Shown here: in pieces, positions 16,307 through 25,442 of the stretch
Position numbering within the stretch: the stretch's first letter is position 1
Layout: every line of letters begins with the position of its first letter
Origin: Halococcoides cellulosivorans
GTDB lineage: Archaea; Halobacteriota; Halobacteria; Halobacteriales; Haloarculaceae
Assembly: GCF_003058365.1 (NCBI RefSeq)
Contig: NZ_CP028858.1
Coordinates: 1,674,001 to 1,738,000 of the forward strand
DNA length: 64,000 nucleotides
Reading direction: 5' to 3'
Translations under genes and position numbers: made by a program
The notes under the pieces: generated by a model
Told to the model about the DNA's origin: nothing
Seen by the model: only the letters and a program-made list of their open reading frames with translations
The model's database searches: none

Positions 16307-17389
16307 TCAGTCGTCGGCCGACTCCGGGCGGATCGGCGGGCGCTCGACACCCTCCAGATCCGTTCGGCCGACCGAGGAGCGGTACTCGTCGATCGCCATG
16401 CCGTCGTCGCCCACCCCGAAGTTCTCCCGATAGGCCGACGCGACCCGATCCAGTTCCGCCTCCGACAGGGCGGGCGTGTCTGGCGCGCCAGCCCACTCGT
16501 CGATGTCGTCGGCCGAACGGAACGTGGGGGTCACGGTCGCCACGGCGTCGTTGGCGAGCAACCACTGGATCGCAGCCTGGCCCATCGTGCGCGTGCCCGC
16601 TGCGTGATCGGGGTCCTCCAGGAATCGCAACGCGTCGAGTTTCTGCCAGCCCGCCTCGTACCACGCCTCGGGGCGGTGGGCGCGGTGATCGTCGTCGGCC
16701 AGTTCGGTCTCGGGACGGACCTGCTCGTTGAGCAGCCCCGATGAGTGCGGAACGCGCGGGATCAGACTCGTCGACCCGTCGAGGCGGTCGATCTCACTCA
16801 GTGCGTGCCGGCCGGGCACCTGCTCGAACAGGTTGAAGACGAGTTGGACGGCGTCGACGCCGGCCTCGATCGCTGCGGTCGCCTCCGCGAGCCACCCGAT
16901 CGACGGGCCGAGCGCCCAGCCGACCGCGTCGACGCGCCCCGATTCCTGAAGGCGGTCGAGCGCTTCGAGTTCGGGCGCGCCCACCTCGTCGCTGTTCGCG
17001 TTGTGGAGCATGAGGAGGTCGACGTACTCGACGTCCAGGCGATCGAGCGAGCGGTCGAGCGCGGTCTCGATCCAGTCGGGGTCGATCCGTTTTGGCAGTT
17101 CGCCGTGGCCCGCTTGCGGGTTGTTGTAGAAATCGTAGCCGACCTTCGTCGAGATCGTGACGTGGTCGCGATGGTCGGCCAGCGCCTCACCGATAAGGCG
17201 TTCGCTGTCGCCGTGGCCGTAGACGTCGCCGGTGTCGAAGTACGTGATCCCGGCGTCCAGTGCCGTCTCGATCAACTCCGTCGCGTCGGCCCGCGATCGG
17301 TCACCCCACCAGTCGGTGCCGACGACCCAGCCACCGAACCCGACCGTGCTGACCTCGACGCCGGAGTCTCCGAGTGTGCGCGTCTCCAT
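16307..17389 (-). CDS. Aldo/keto reductase
   Basis: A 360-aa NAD(P)H-dependent oxidoreductase of the AKR superfamily (TIM barrel). The catalytic tetrad is visible: Asp52 and Tyr57 in YFDTGDVYGHG, Lys82 in ISTKVGYDFY, and His129 in LLMLHNAN. The N-terminal METRTLGDSGVEVSTVGFGG is typical, and the C-terminal part holds the cofactor-binding helix. The substrate cannot be deduced; haloarchaea have many such paralogues. It stands alone, between the dockerin gene (convergent, 123-nt gap) and tRNA-Ser. Confidence 0.9.
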   Translation of the reverse strand: METRTLGDSGVEVSTVGFGGWVVGTDWWGDRSRADATELIETALDAGITYFDTGDVYGHGDSERLIGEALADHRDHVTISTKVGYDFYNNPQAGHGELPKRIDPDWIETALDRSLDRLDVEYVDLLMLHNANSDEVGAPELEALDRLQESGRVDAVGWALGPSIGWLAEATAAIEAGVDAVQLVFNLFEQVPGRHALSEIDRLDGSTSLIPRVPHSSGLLNEQVRPETELADDDHRAHRPEAWYEAGWQKLDALRFLEDPDHAAGTRTMGQAAIQWLLANDAVATVTPTFRSADDIDEWAGAPDTPALSEAELDRVASAYRENFGVGDDGMAIDEYRSSVGRTDLEGVERPPIRPESADD

Positions 17390-17534
17390 AGCCGGTCAAC
17401 GGGTGGCGGACTCTTTCAGGAACGGGTACCGGCGACGATCGCCGGTCTTCGCGATCGGTCAGCCCGATCCAGGGAGACACGGCAACCCGAGAACGAAAAC
17501 GCTTAACGGCACGATGACGCAGAGACGAATGCGA

Positions 17535-17616
17535 GCCAGGATGGCCGAACGGCAAGGCGCACGCCTGGAAAGCGTGTTCCCTTTCGGGATTCAGGGTTCA
17601 AATCCCTGTCCTGGCG
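17535..17616 (+). tRNA. tRNA-Ser (anticodon GGA)
   Basis: An 82-nt class II cloverleaf. The acceptor GCCAGGA pairs with TCCTGGC (17609-17615), discriminator G. The anticodon arm CACGC-CTGGAAA-GCGTG gives anticodon GGA (Ser, UCC/UCU codons). The long variable arm TTCCCTTTCGGGAT and the T arm CAGGG-TTCAAAT-CCCTG are clear. CCA is not encoded and no intron is seen. A CGCTTAACGG box lies ~35 nt upstream. The last part of the T arm is repeated at 17757-17773. Confidence 0.96.
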
Positions 17617-17756
17617 TTTTCTGTCGCTCACCCTGCCGAGCACCCCGTGTGTTCGGCGCTGATAAACGACTGCGCGCCTTCGCAGAAATTTGAACCTCGC
17701 CCAGACGGTCCGGGTCGCTCGCTGACGCTCGCTTCCCGGGCTTCGACTGGTCTCAT

Positions 17757-17773
17757 TCAAATCCCTGTCCTGT
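17757..17773 (+). repeat. Partial copy of the tRNA-Ser 3' end
   Basis: A 17-bp exact repeat of TTCAAATCCCTGTCCTG from the T arm and acceptor of tRNA-Ser (17597-17613), 143 nt after the tRNA end. It could be the remnant of an element that once inserted at this tRNA and was lost, because only ~140 nt of non-coding DNA separates the copies. Confidence 0.5.
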
Positions 17774-17896
17774 CGTCCTCGTGAATGTGCGTAGCGATCG
17801 ATCGAGGGATCGGGAGACGAGCAAGCTCGTCTCCGAACAGGCCCGTCGCTGACGGTACGTCTCAGAGGCGGGCAGCGAGAATCGACCGACTGCCGT

Positions 17897-18490
17897 TCAG
17901 GCGTCGACGACCGCCGTGTTGGCGACCGAATCACCGAGGCGCGAGCCGTCACGAACGACGAGCACGACGGCCTCGACGATCAGCCAGGCGAGCAAGATGA
18001 ACCCCGCGAGTGGATCGATCAACAATCCGATGAACGGAATGATCGTGCCAGCGACGACCATCAGATAGACCAGCGGGAACGGCGCGACGAGCATGGCCGT
18101 TCGTTTGATCAGCTGATTTCGCGTCGCCGCCCCACCGTCGGCACTCACGACCTTGATGTCCATGAGTGACTTGCCGAGAGACTGGCCGTCGCCTCGCTGT
18201 AAGAAGACGAAGTAGCCACCGAGGACGCCAAAGATGGCGGTCCACTTGACGATACCGAGGATGGCCCGGATGGCGATGGAGACGATACTTGCGCCAGCCA
18301 ACGCCGCGTCGGAGCCTGCTGCCGATCCGGCCCCGACGGCGGCGACGCCGACGACGCCGCCGACGACGGCGGAGATGGCCCAGAAGAGAAGGTACACGAT
18401 CGCGGAGACGAATCCGAGCAGTAGGAAGTCGATCAGGAAAGCCAAGAGGCGATCTCCTGTCGAACAGTTGGACTGGTTTGCCGTTGACAT
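17897..18490 (-). CDS. RDD family membrane protein
   Basis: A 197-aa integral membrane protein of the RDD family. The N-terminal DRLLAFLIDFLLLGF carries the Arg/Asp pattern that names the family, and GQSLGKSLMDIKVVSADGG is the conserved central loop. About three to four membrane segments are predicted (~22-45, ~80-105, ~140-160, ~165-190). Proposed functions include transport or Na+/H+ exchange, but the role is unproven. Start chosen at MSTANQ, 9 codons into the open frame, because a TATA-like ACCTATAAGT lies ~26-35 nt upstream. Confidence 0.85.
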   Translation of the reverse strand: MSTANQSNCSTGDRLLAFLIDFLLLGFVSAIVYLLFWAISAVVGGVVGVAAVGAGSAAGSDAALAGASIVSIAIRAILGIVKWTAIFGVLGGYFVFLQRGDGQSLGKSLMDIKVVSADGGAATRNQLIKRTAMLVAPFPLVYLMVVAGTIIPFIGLLIDPLAGFILLAWLIVEAVVLVVRDGSRLGDSVANTAVVDA

Positions 18491-18686
18491 GCGTGCGAAG
18501 GAAACGCCACCGACCACTTATAGGTGGGTGATTTCGATCACCAGACAGCGACGGTCCGCTCCGCCCGCAGGCGGGAGGCCCAGAAGCCACCGATCGACCG
18601 CCAGCAGCGGACCGTCGTCTCGATACCACCCCCGATCTACGGAAACACACGGATTTATGGGCGTCGGAGGCGGACTGTCCGACGAT

Positions 18687-20654
18687 ATGGGACAGACACT
18701 CACCGAGAAGATTCTCGACGACCATCTGGTAGACGGCGAACTGAACGTCGGAGAGGAGATCGGCATCGAGATCGATCAGGTCCTGACACAGGACACGACG
18801 GGAACACTCGTCTGGCTCCAGTTCGAGGCGCTCGACCTGGACGAGGTCCAGACCGACCTCGCGGCCCAGTACTGTGACCACCAGACCTATCAGTTCGACT
18901 TCCGGAACACCGACGACCACCGCTTCCTGCGGTCGGCGGCGGGCACGTTCGGCGCGCACTTCTCGCGCCCGGGCAACGGCATCTGTCACAACGTCCACAA
19001 GGAGAACTTCGCGCGGCCGGGCGCGACGATGCTCGGGTCGGACAGCCACACGCCCACACCGGGCGGGCTGGGCGAGTTGGCGATCGGCGCGGGCGGACTC
19101 GACGTCTCGGTCGCGATGGGCGGCGGCGCGTACTACATCGAGATGCCCGAGATCGTCGAGATCCGTCTGGAGGGCGAACTGCCCGACTGGGCGACCGCGA
19201 AAGACGTCATCCTGGAGTTGCTCCGCCGCGAGAGCGTCAAAGGCGGCGTCGGCAAGATCTTCGAGTACACCGGCCCGGGCGTCGAGAGCCTGACCGTCCC
19301 CGAGCGGACGACGATCACGAACATGGGGACCGAACTCGGTGCGACGACGTCGCTGTTCCCCACCGACGAGCACACGAAAGACTACCTCGACCGTCTCGGT
19401 CGCGTCGAGGACTACGAGGAGCTCTCGGCCGATCCGGACGCCGAGTACGCCGACCAGATCGTCGTCGATCTCTCTGAGCTCGAACCGCTGATCGCGACGC
19501 CGTCGATGCCCGACAACGTCGTGCCCGTCCGCGAGGTCGCGGGCGAGGACGTCGAACAGGTCATGATCGGGTCGTGTACCAACGGTGGGTTCGAGGACAT
19601 CCTCCCCGCGGCGAAGATGCTCGAAGACCACGACATCGACCCGACCACCGAGATGATCGTCGCGCCCGGGTCGAAACAGGCCTCCGAGATGCTCGCCCGC
19701 GAGGGCTGGGCCTCCGAGATGATGGCCGCCGGCGTCAACTTCTCGGAATCGACGTGTGGGGCCTGCATCGGCATCGGCCACGTGCCCGCGAGCGATTCGG
19801 TGAGCCTGCGAACGTTCAACCGGAACTTCGAGGGCCGCTCGGGCATCGAAGACGACAACGTCTACCTCTGTAGCCCCGAGGTCGCCGCCGCATCCGCGAT
19901 CGCCGGTGAGATCGTCGACCCGCGCGACCTGGCCGACGATATCGGCCTGGACGTCCCGGGCTTCGAGTTGCCCGAGGAGTACTACGGCGCGGACACCGAC
20001 CTCATCCCGCCCGAGGAGGCCCCCGACGACGGGCTCATCAAGGGGCCGAACATCGCGGACGTCCCGCTCAAAGACCCCCTCGACAGCCACCTGGAGGGGC
20101 CCGCACTGCTGAAGATGGACGACAACATCACGACCGACCACATCATCCCTGCGACCCAGGACATCCTGATGTATCGGTCGAACATCCCGAAGCTCTCGGA
20201 GTTCACCCTCTCGCGAGTGGACGAAGACTTCGCCGACCGCGCGCTCGACTCGGACGGCGGCTTCCTCGTCGCCGGCGAGAACTACGGCCAGGGCTCCTCG
20301 CGTGAACACGCCGCGCTCTGTCCGATGTACCTGGGCGTCGAGGGCGTGCTCGCCCAGAGTTTCGCGCGGATCCACAAGGCCAACCTGTTCAACTTCGGTT
20401 TGATCCCCCTGGAGATCGACGAAGAGACCTACGAACAGATCGATCAGGGCGACGACGTCGAGATCGTCGACGACGTGCGCGACGCCGTCGAGAGCGGCCA
20501 AGAGGAGTTCACGATCCGGGTGAACGGTGACTGGGAGGCGACCGGACTGCTCGACGCCTCCGAGCGTGAGCGCGACCTGCTCGCCGCCGGTGGGAAGCTC
20601 TCCTACACGAAACAGCAACACGAGAGCGGCGAGACGCCCGCGACCGGCGACTGA
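18687..20654 (+). CDS. acn: Aconitate hydratase
   Basis: A 655-aa [4Fe-4S] enzyme interconverting citrate and isocitrate in the TCA cycle. Cluster ligands are Cys297 (GSCTNGG) and Cys357/Cys360 (STCGACIG). The substrate-binding GSDSHTPTPGG and the C-terminal swivel domain with GENYGQGSSREHAAL are clear. The domain order matches the single-chain archaeal/mitochondrial-like aconitase of usual length. The start at 18687 (MGQTLTEKIL) follows a GGATTTATGG box ~30 nt upstream; the frame stays open for 150 codons upstream in antisense sequence of the RDD gene, which I reject. Citrate synthase of the same pathway is elsewhere in the window. Confidence 0.96.
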   Translation: MGQTLTEKILDDHLVDGELNVGEEIGIEIDQVLTQDTTGTLVWLQFEALDLDEVQTDLAAQYCDHQTYQFDFRNTDDHRFLRSAAGTFGAHFSRPGNGICHNVHKENFARPGATMLGSDSHTPTPGGLGELAIGAGGLDVSVAMGGGAYYIEMPEIVEIRLEGELPDWATAKDVILELLRRESVKGGVGKIFEYTGPGVESLTVPERTTITNMGTELGATTSLFPTDEHTKDYLDRLGRVEDYEELSADPDAEYADQIVVDLSELEPLIATPSMPDNVVPVREVAGEDVEQVMIGSCTNGGFEDILPAAKMLEDHDIDPTTEMIVAPGSKQASEMLAREGWASEMMAAGVNFSESTCGACIGIGHVPASDSVSLRTFNRNFEGRSGIEDDNVYLCSPEVAAASAIAGEIVDPRDLADDIGLDVPGFELPEEYYGADTDLIPPEEAPDDGLIKGPNIADVPLKDPLDSHLEGPALLKMDDNITTDHIIPATQDILMYRSNIPKLSEFTLSRVDEDFADRALDSDGGFLVAGENYGQGSSREHAALCPMYLGVEGVLAQSFARIHKANLFNFGLIPLEIDEETYEQIDQGDDVEIVDDVRDAVESGQEEFTIRVNGDWEATGLLDASERERDLLAAGGKLSYTKQQHESGETPATGD

Positions 20655-20677
20655 TCGCGCGAACTGCGTCGCGACGA

Positions 20678-21283
20678 TTACCCGTTTTCGACGAGACCGC
20701 GCGCGAGCATCTCGATCGACAGATCGCGGATTTCCTCGTAGTCATCACGCGGGTGTTCCTGTTGGTCGATGACCAGCAAGACCAGCGGCTTCATCAGTCG
20801 ACAGACCGTCACGGGATCCATCTCGGTGATCGGGCCCTCGGCGCGACGCTGAATGTCCTCGACGATCGGGACCAGGTCAGCGACGACGGCCGCACGCGCC
20901 CGATCGGCCCGGTCCTGGGAGACGCTCCCGAGGACATCACGGGGATGGCCCTCGGCCAGAACCCGATGGACGTACGGATTCTCCTCCAGAAATCGAACTC
21001 GCGCGCGCACGAACTGTTCGAACTCCGCTCGTGGATCGTCCATCGTGGCGAGGTCCGCCGCCAGATCGTCGGTGAAGGTCTCGATCTCCCGTGTACAGAT
21101 TTCGAGATAGATCTCGGCCTTGCTATCGAAGAACTGGTAAAAGGTCGGCTTCGCGATGCCCACTGGCTCGGTGATGTCGACGACTCTCGTTCGATCGGGG
21201 CCGAGATCGAGGAGTTGCTGTCGACCCGCTTCGAGCAGTTCCGTTCTGATGCGCTCGCGGTCCTCGTCGCTGAATCCGCTCAC
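20678..21283 (-). CDS. TetR family transcriptional regulator
   Basis: A 201-aa regulator with an N-terminal TetR helix-turn-helix (TRVVDITEPVGIAKPTFYQFFDSKAEIYLEI) described by key elements GIAKPTFYQFF and SKAEIY, and an alpha-helical ligand-binding C-terminus. It is transcribed divergently from the PEP-synthase-like gene with a ~96-nt shared control region, so it probably regulates that gene and itself. I chose the GTG at 21283 because a TGTATAAT box lies 22-29 nt upstream; the longer frame begins at a poor TTG inside the neighbour's promoter. The ligand is unknown. Confidence 0.85.
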   Translation of the reverse strand: MSGFSDEDRERIRTELLEAGRQQLLDLGPDRTRVVDITEPVGIAKPTFYQFFDSKAEIYLEICTREIETFTDDLAADLATMDDPRAEFEQFVRARVRFLEENPYVHRVLAEGHPRDVLGSVSQDRADRARAAVVADLVPIVEDIQRRAEGPITEMDPVTVCRLMKPLVLLVIDQQEHPRDDYEEIRDLSIEMLARGLVENG

Positions 21284-21379
21284 AGCCGAATCACGAACTG
21301 GGACTGTATAATCGATCCGGTCACCCAGTATGACTCCATGACCCAAACAGTTATTGAGTTAACAGGCATACCGTTACGA

Positions 21380-24061
21380 ATGACCGGCGACCGGACGGAC
21401 CAGTACGTCGTCGCGCTCTCGGACCCCTCGGCCACCGATCGATCGATCACCGGCGGGAAGGGGGCGAATCTCGCCCGGATGCAGACCGACCTGCCCGTCC
21501 CGGAGGGGATCTGTGTCACGGCCGCCGCCAGTCGGATCCTGCTGGACGACCCCGACGTTCGAGAGGCGATCGATCGCCTCGAGGCCGATCGCGACGGTGT
21601 CGACGGAAATCGAGCGGGCGAGACATCCGACCCGAACGGCGGCGAAACGAACGGCGGAAGCGATACGGTGGGCGAATCGACCGCGTCCAAGACGAGCGAG
21701 ATCGCCGCCGAGATTCGCGACCGTATCGACGCCCAACCGTTCCCCGACGGTCTCGAGGAGACACTCGAGGCGCGTCTGGATCCCAGGGCGACCTACGCCG
21801 TCCGCTCGAGTGCGACCGCCGAGGATCGCGCCGACGCCTCGTTCGCCGGCCAGTACGACACGATCCTCGACGTCGGAGCGAGCGGTGTCCCGGATGCCGT
21901 CCGTGACTGTGTGGCCAGCCTGTTTGCTGATCGCGCGGTGCACTACCGGGAGGAAAACGACGTTCCCCACGCGGCAGTCTCGATGGCGGTCGTCGTCCAG
22001 CGACAGGTCGACGCCGACGCGGCGGGCGTGCTGTTCACGGCGGATCCGACGACAGGTCGGCGGACGGTCGCCGCGATCGATGCCGCTCCGGGGTCGGGCG
22101 AAGCGGTCGTCTCGGGCACGATCGCGACCGACGAGATCCGCGTGGATCGGACGACCGGCCAGATCGAGTACACCGTCGGCGACCGCGAGGGACCGACCGA
22201 GCACACCCTCACCGACGAGGAAGTTCGCACCCTGGTGGCGTTCGGCGACGAGATCGAGGCGCTGTTCGGGTCGCCACAGGATATCGAATGGGCGGTCGCC
22301 GACGGGACGGTGTGGATCCTCCAGGCCAGACCGATCACGACGCTGTTCCCGGTGCCGGCCCAGGGGATCGACGATGGCCTCCACGTCTACTACAGTTTCA
22401 ACCACCGGCAGGGGATGGACGCGGCCATGCCGCCGCTGGTGGCGGACTACTGGCGACGTGGGATCGAGAACAACGCCCGGCGCGTCGGGTACTCCCCATC
22501 CGGTCCGATCTGCACACCGGCCGGTGGTATCGTCTACATGGACGCGACGCCACTGCTGGGCTCCGATCGCCTCGCGGGCAGATTTTTCGGCGTCCTCGAG
22601 GAGGCCGATCGTGAGGCCATCGCGCCGCTGAACGACGTCCGCGAGCGCCGTGGCGAAGAGTTCGCCGATGGCTCCGTCCTCGGTGGGCTCTCAGCGATCA
22701 GGACCCTCTCGACGCTCGTCGGGTTCGCCGGGACCGCCGCCCGATTCCTGGGCACCGTCGTCGGCGACCTGTTGGACGACTCCCCAGCGGAGTTTCCAGC
22801 TCGGACTCGAGAGTGGGGCGACAGCGTCGCCGAGCGGTTGATCGAGGACGTGCGTACCGGCGAGACCGACCGCGAGCGGGTTCGATTGGCCCTCGAGGCC
22901 TACGAGGAGTTCACGTACGAGGTTCCCGGTCAGGCGTTCCGGATCTGGAGCAGTTACCTCTACCGTGGGGCCCTCGAGCGCCTCTGTCCCGACGCCGACG
23001 CGGCGTTCGAGGCCCTCGAGCGCGGACTCCGCGACAACGTCACGACTGCGATGATGCTCGAACTCGGCGACGCGGCCGACGTGGCTCGCGGCCATCCCGC
23101 CGTCGAACGAGCCATCCTCGAGGAGTGCGACCTCGCGACCGTTCGCGACCGCCCGGGCGGCGAGGCGTTCGCCGCGGCGTTCGAGGAGGTCCTCGACCGG
23201 TACGGATTCCGGGCGGCCGGTGAGATCGATTTCAGCCAGCCGCGGTACCGCGACGATCCCGCAGGACTGCTGGCGACGATTCGGGCCTCACTCGAGACCG
23301 GCAGCGAGGGCGACCACCGCGAGCGCATCCGACGGCTGGAACGGGAGGCCGACGACGCGATCGACCGCCTCGAATCGGTCGCCGGGCAGGGACTGCTCGG
23401 TTCGATCCGTCGCCGACTCGTCCGCCCGCTCGCCGTTCGCTATCGGGCGACGATCGCCACGCGAGAGCTCCCGAAGTACGCGCTCTCGAAGCTCCTCGCC
23501 GAGACCCGCGATCAGGTCCTCTCGGCGGGCGATGCGCTGGGTGATGCGGGCGTCCTCGACGATCGCGACGAGGTCTGGCTGCTCGAGATCGACGAATTGC
23601 TCGCGGCGCTGGACGGGGAACCGATCGGCGTCGACCTCGCGGATCGTCGGGCGGAGTACCGCCGGTGGCAGGACCTCCGCGCGCCGCGCGTGATCACCAG
23701 CGACGGCGAGATGGTCAAAGCGAGCGGTCCGGCCGATCCTGAGGCCGATCGGCTCGAGGGCACCCCGACCTCCGGTGGCGTCGTCGAGGGCCGCGCCCGG
23801 ATCGTCACCGACCCCGAGACGGCCGACCTCGCGGCGGGCGAGATACTCGTCGCCCCGCACACCGATCCCGGGTGGACGCCACTGTTTCTCAACGCGGCCG
23901 GACTCGTGTGTGACGTCGGCGGGCGGATGAGCCACGGGTCGATGGTCGCCCGCGAGTACGGCATCCCCGCGGTCGTCGTGCCCGGCGGGACCGACGCGAT
24001 CGAGACGGGCGAGCGGATCCGCGTCGACGGCACCCGTGGCGTCGTCGAGCGCCTCGAGTGA
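21380..24061 (+). CDS. PEP synthase / rifampicin phosphotransferase-like protein
   Basis: An 893-aa protein with an N-terminal ATP-grasp PEP/pyruvate-binding domain (ITGGKGANLARM near the start, YAVRSSATAEDRADASFAGQ, and WAVADGTVWILQARPIT closing the domain), a long middle region, and a C-terminal phosphohistidine domain with GGRMSHGSMVAREYGIPAVV (active His852). The order ATP-grasp, middle, His domain at the extreme C-terminus is that of rifampicin phosphotransferase and related uncharacterised dikinases, not of true PEP synthase, which has a PEP-binding barrel after the His domain. A hydrophilic insert of ~40 residues occupies ~75-120. The divergent TetR regulator suggests inducible expression. 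A leaderless start at 21380 fits a TTATTGAG box ~27 nt upstream. Confidence 0.8.
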   Translation: MTGDRTDQYVVALSDPSATDRSITGGKGANLARMQTDLPVPEGICVTAAASRILLDDPDVREAIDRLEADRDGVDGNRAGETSDPNGGETNGGSDTVGESTASKTSEIAAEIRDRIDAQPFPDGLEETLEARLDPRATYAVRSSATAEDRADASFAGQYDTILDVGASGVPDAVRDCVASLFADRAVHYREENDVPHAAVSMAVVVQRQVDADAAGVLFTADPTTGRRTVAAIDAAPGSGEAVVSGTIATDEIRVDRTTGQIEYTVGDREGPTEHTLTDEEVRTLVAFGDEIEALFGSPQDIEWAVADGTVWILQARPITTLFPVPAQGIDDGLHVYYSFNHRQGMDAAMPPLVADYWRRGIENNARRVGYSPSGPICTPAGGIVYMDATPLLGSDRLAGRFFGVLEEADREAIAPLNDVRERRGEEFADGSVLGGLSAIRTLSTLVGFAGTAARFLGTVVGDLLDDSPAEFPARTREWGDSVAERLIEDVRTGETDRERVRLALEAYEEFTYEVPGQAFRIWSSYLYRGALERLCPDADAAFEALERGLRDNVTTAMMLELGDAADVARGHPAVERAILEECDLATVRDRPGGEAFAAAFEEVLDRYGFRAAGEIDFSQPRYRDDPAGLLATIRASLETGSEGDHRERIRRLEREADDAIDRLESVAGQGLLGSIRRRLVRPLAVRYRATIATRELPKYALSKLLAETRDQVLSAGDALGDAGVLDDRDEVWLLEIDELLAALDGEPIGVDLADRRAEYRRWQDLRAPRVITSDGEMVKASGPADPEADRLEGTPTSGGVVEGRARIVTDPETADLAAGEILVAPHTDPGWTPLFLNAAGLVCDVGGRMSHGSMVAREYGIPAVVVPGGTDAIETGERIRVDGTRGVVERLE

Positions 24062-24068
24062 GGGCCAG

Positions 24069-24869
24069 TCACCGATAGATCGCCTCACCGATCGACTGCT
24101 GGACGCGCGCTATCGTCCGATGGTCGCGGTGGCGCTCGGCGATCGCATCGCGGACGGCCCCGAGGTCCTCCCGAATCCGAAAGTCGAGACCGGGATAGCA
24201 AACCTCGGCGAGTACCAGGCCCTCCGGTGGTGCGGGCGGGACGCCCTCGGGGCCGTCGATCGGGGCGGGCCCGAGGACGCGCATCACCCGATCGCGATCG
24301 GCCGTGCCCGCTGCGACCGAATCGAGTAGCGTCACCAGCCGGCGGACGAGCGAGCGGGGAAAGCCGTCGCTCGCGACCGTGACGACCAGAAAATCGTCCT
24401 CGCGCTCGACGCCGATCGAGAGGTCGCGGACCGTCCCGCGATCGTCGGGCGTGAGGTTGTGGAAATCGTGCTCGCCCGAACACCAGTCGGCCGCGCGCTG
24501 TGCGCGGTCCAGGTCGCGATCGGGGGCGTACAGGTAATAGCGGTACGTGCGCTCGGTCGCGTCGTGGGTCGCGTGAAAGGCTTCGGGTGCGTCGCTATGT
24601 GCCCACGCGTGGACCGTCTCGGGCAGGCGGCCGTCGAGCGCGGCCGCCGAACACCACTCGGGAGCCTCGAACGCGACGGTCTGGGCGATCGCAGAGACCC
24701 CCCGATCGGTCCGGCCCGCCGCGGCGTAGCCAGAGGGAACGTGGTCGGCGCCCGCAATGTCCAGATCCGCGACGGCGTCGAGAATAGCGTCCGAGACGGT
24801 CGGCACGTCGGGCTGGCGCTGAAAGCCGTAAAACGGGCGGCCGTCGTAGGCGATCCGAAAGGCGCGCAC
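24069..24869 (-). CDS. truA: tRNA pseudouridine synthase A
   Basis: A 266-aa TruA homologue that isomerises uridines in the anticodon arm (positions 38-40) of tRNAs. The catalytic Asp55 lies in AAGRTDRGVSA. YDGRPFYGFQRQP at the N-terminus and RTYRYYLYAP in the middle are family blocks. The start is a GTG at 24869, which gives the conserved N-terminus directly. It is convergent with the PEP-synthase-like gene, with only 7 nt between the stops. Confidence 0.95.
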   Translation of the reverse strand: MRAFRIAYDGRPFYGFQRQPDVPTVSDAILDAVADLDIAGADHVPSGYAAAGRTDRGVSAIAQTVAFEAPEWCSAAALDGRLPETVHAWAHSDAPEAFHATHDATERTYRYYLYAPDRDLDRAQRAADWCSGEHDFHNLTPDDRGTVRDLSIGVEREDDFLVVTVASDGFPRSLVRRLVTLLDSVAAGTADRDRVMRVLGPAPIDGPEGVPPAPPEGLVLAEVCYPGLDFRIREDLGAVRDAIAERHRDHRTIARVQQSIGEAIYR

Positions 24870-25031
24870 GAGTGGAGGTCGGTCGCTGGATGCTTGAGAC
24901 CGTCGTCCACAAATGAAACCCCTCTCTTCTCGAATGTGTTGGTGGAGACAGTCCCCGGGTACTCCACCGAACGGCGCTTTATCCCCGTCTGAAGGGAGAG
25001 GTTTTAGCGTCGTACCGAAAATGACGGGGAT

Positions 25032-25400
25032 TCATTCCATTCCCTCTGTAAACCTTATTGAATTGGATTCGATTTCAATATATAGAAACATCGAATCAGA
25101 CGTACCATCATACCATTCGTACGTATTTTCAGAACCATTTTCTACCCGGATATCCACTATGACTTCAGACCCACTAACGACCTCATCGTATCTTTTCGTT
25201 CTATTTGGTTCAATATTAATTGTTTCACTTAATAATAGACTATTATTCGATTGTTTTTGAACTTGGATTGTGATTTTTTGCAATTCATCCGTCTCATTTT
25301 CAATGTATATATCTGTCGACGTATTTGATGCAACACCCAAACATCCAGAACCGAACGTCACGAAACACGTCGCACTGACGACGAACGCTCTTCTTTCCAT
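25032..25400 (-). CDS. Small lipoprotein in AT-rich DNA, function unknown
   Basis: A 122-aa predicted lipoprotein: a short basic start (MERRAF), a hydrophobic stretch and a lipobox-like FGSGC ending at Cys20, which would anchor it outside the membrane. The mature part is rich in Asn, Ser, Thr and Glu with alternating beta-strand-like segments (DIYIENETDELQKITIQVQK), suggesting a small beta sandwich. The DNA is strikingly A/T-rich compared with both flanks and uses AT-ending codons, so it was probably acquired recently. No homologue is recognised. Confidence 0.65.
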   Translation of the reverse strand: MERRAFVVSATCFVTFGSGCLGVASNTSTDIYIENETDELQKITIQVQKQSNNSLLLSETINIEPNRTKRYDEVVSGSEVIVDIRVENGSENTYEWYDGTSDSMFLYIEIESNSIRFTEGME

Positions 25401-25442
25401 TTCGATGCAGTAATAGCCGATATTATAAAAAATATATCAGAG

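Noticed and set aside
18234-18686. N-terminal extension of aconitase
   Set aside because: The extra ~150 codons are antisense to the RDD gene and resemble no aconitase; a promoter-like box lies just before the ATG at 18687.
17949-20621. 890-codon minus-strand frame over aconitase and RDD
   Set aside because: Antisense low-complexity (Arg/Gly/Asp-rich) translation; the opposite strand encodes the clear aconitase.
20753-21379. N-terminal extension of the PEP-synthase-like protein
   Set aside because: Antisense to the TetR gene; the conserved ATP-grasp start follows the ATG at 21380.
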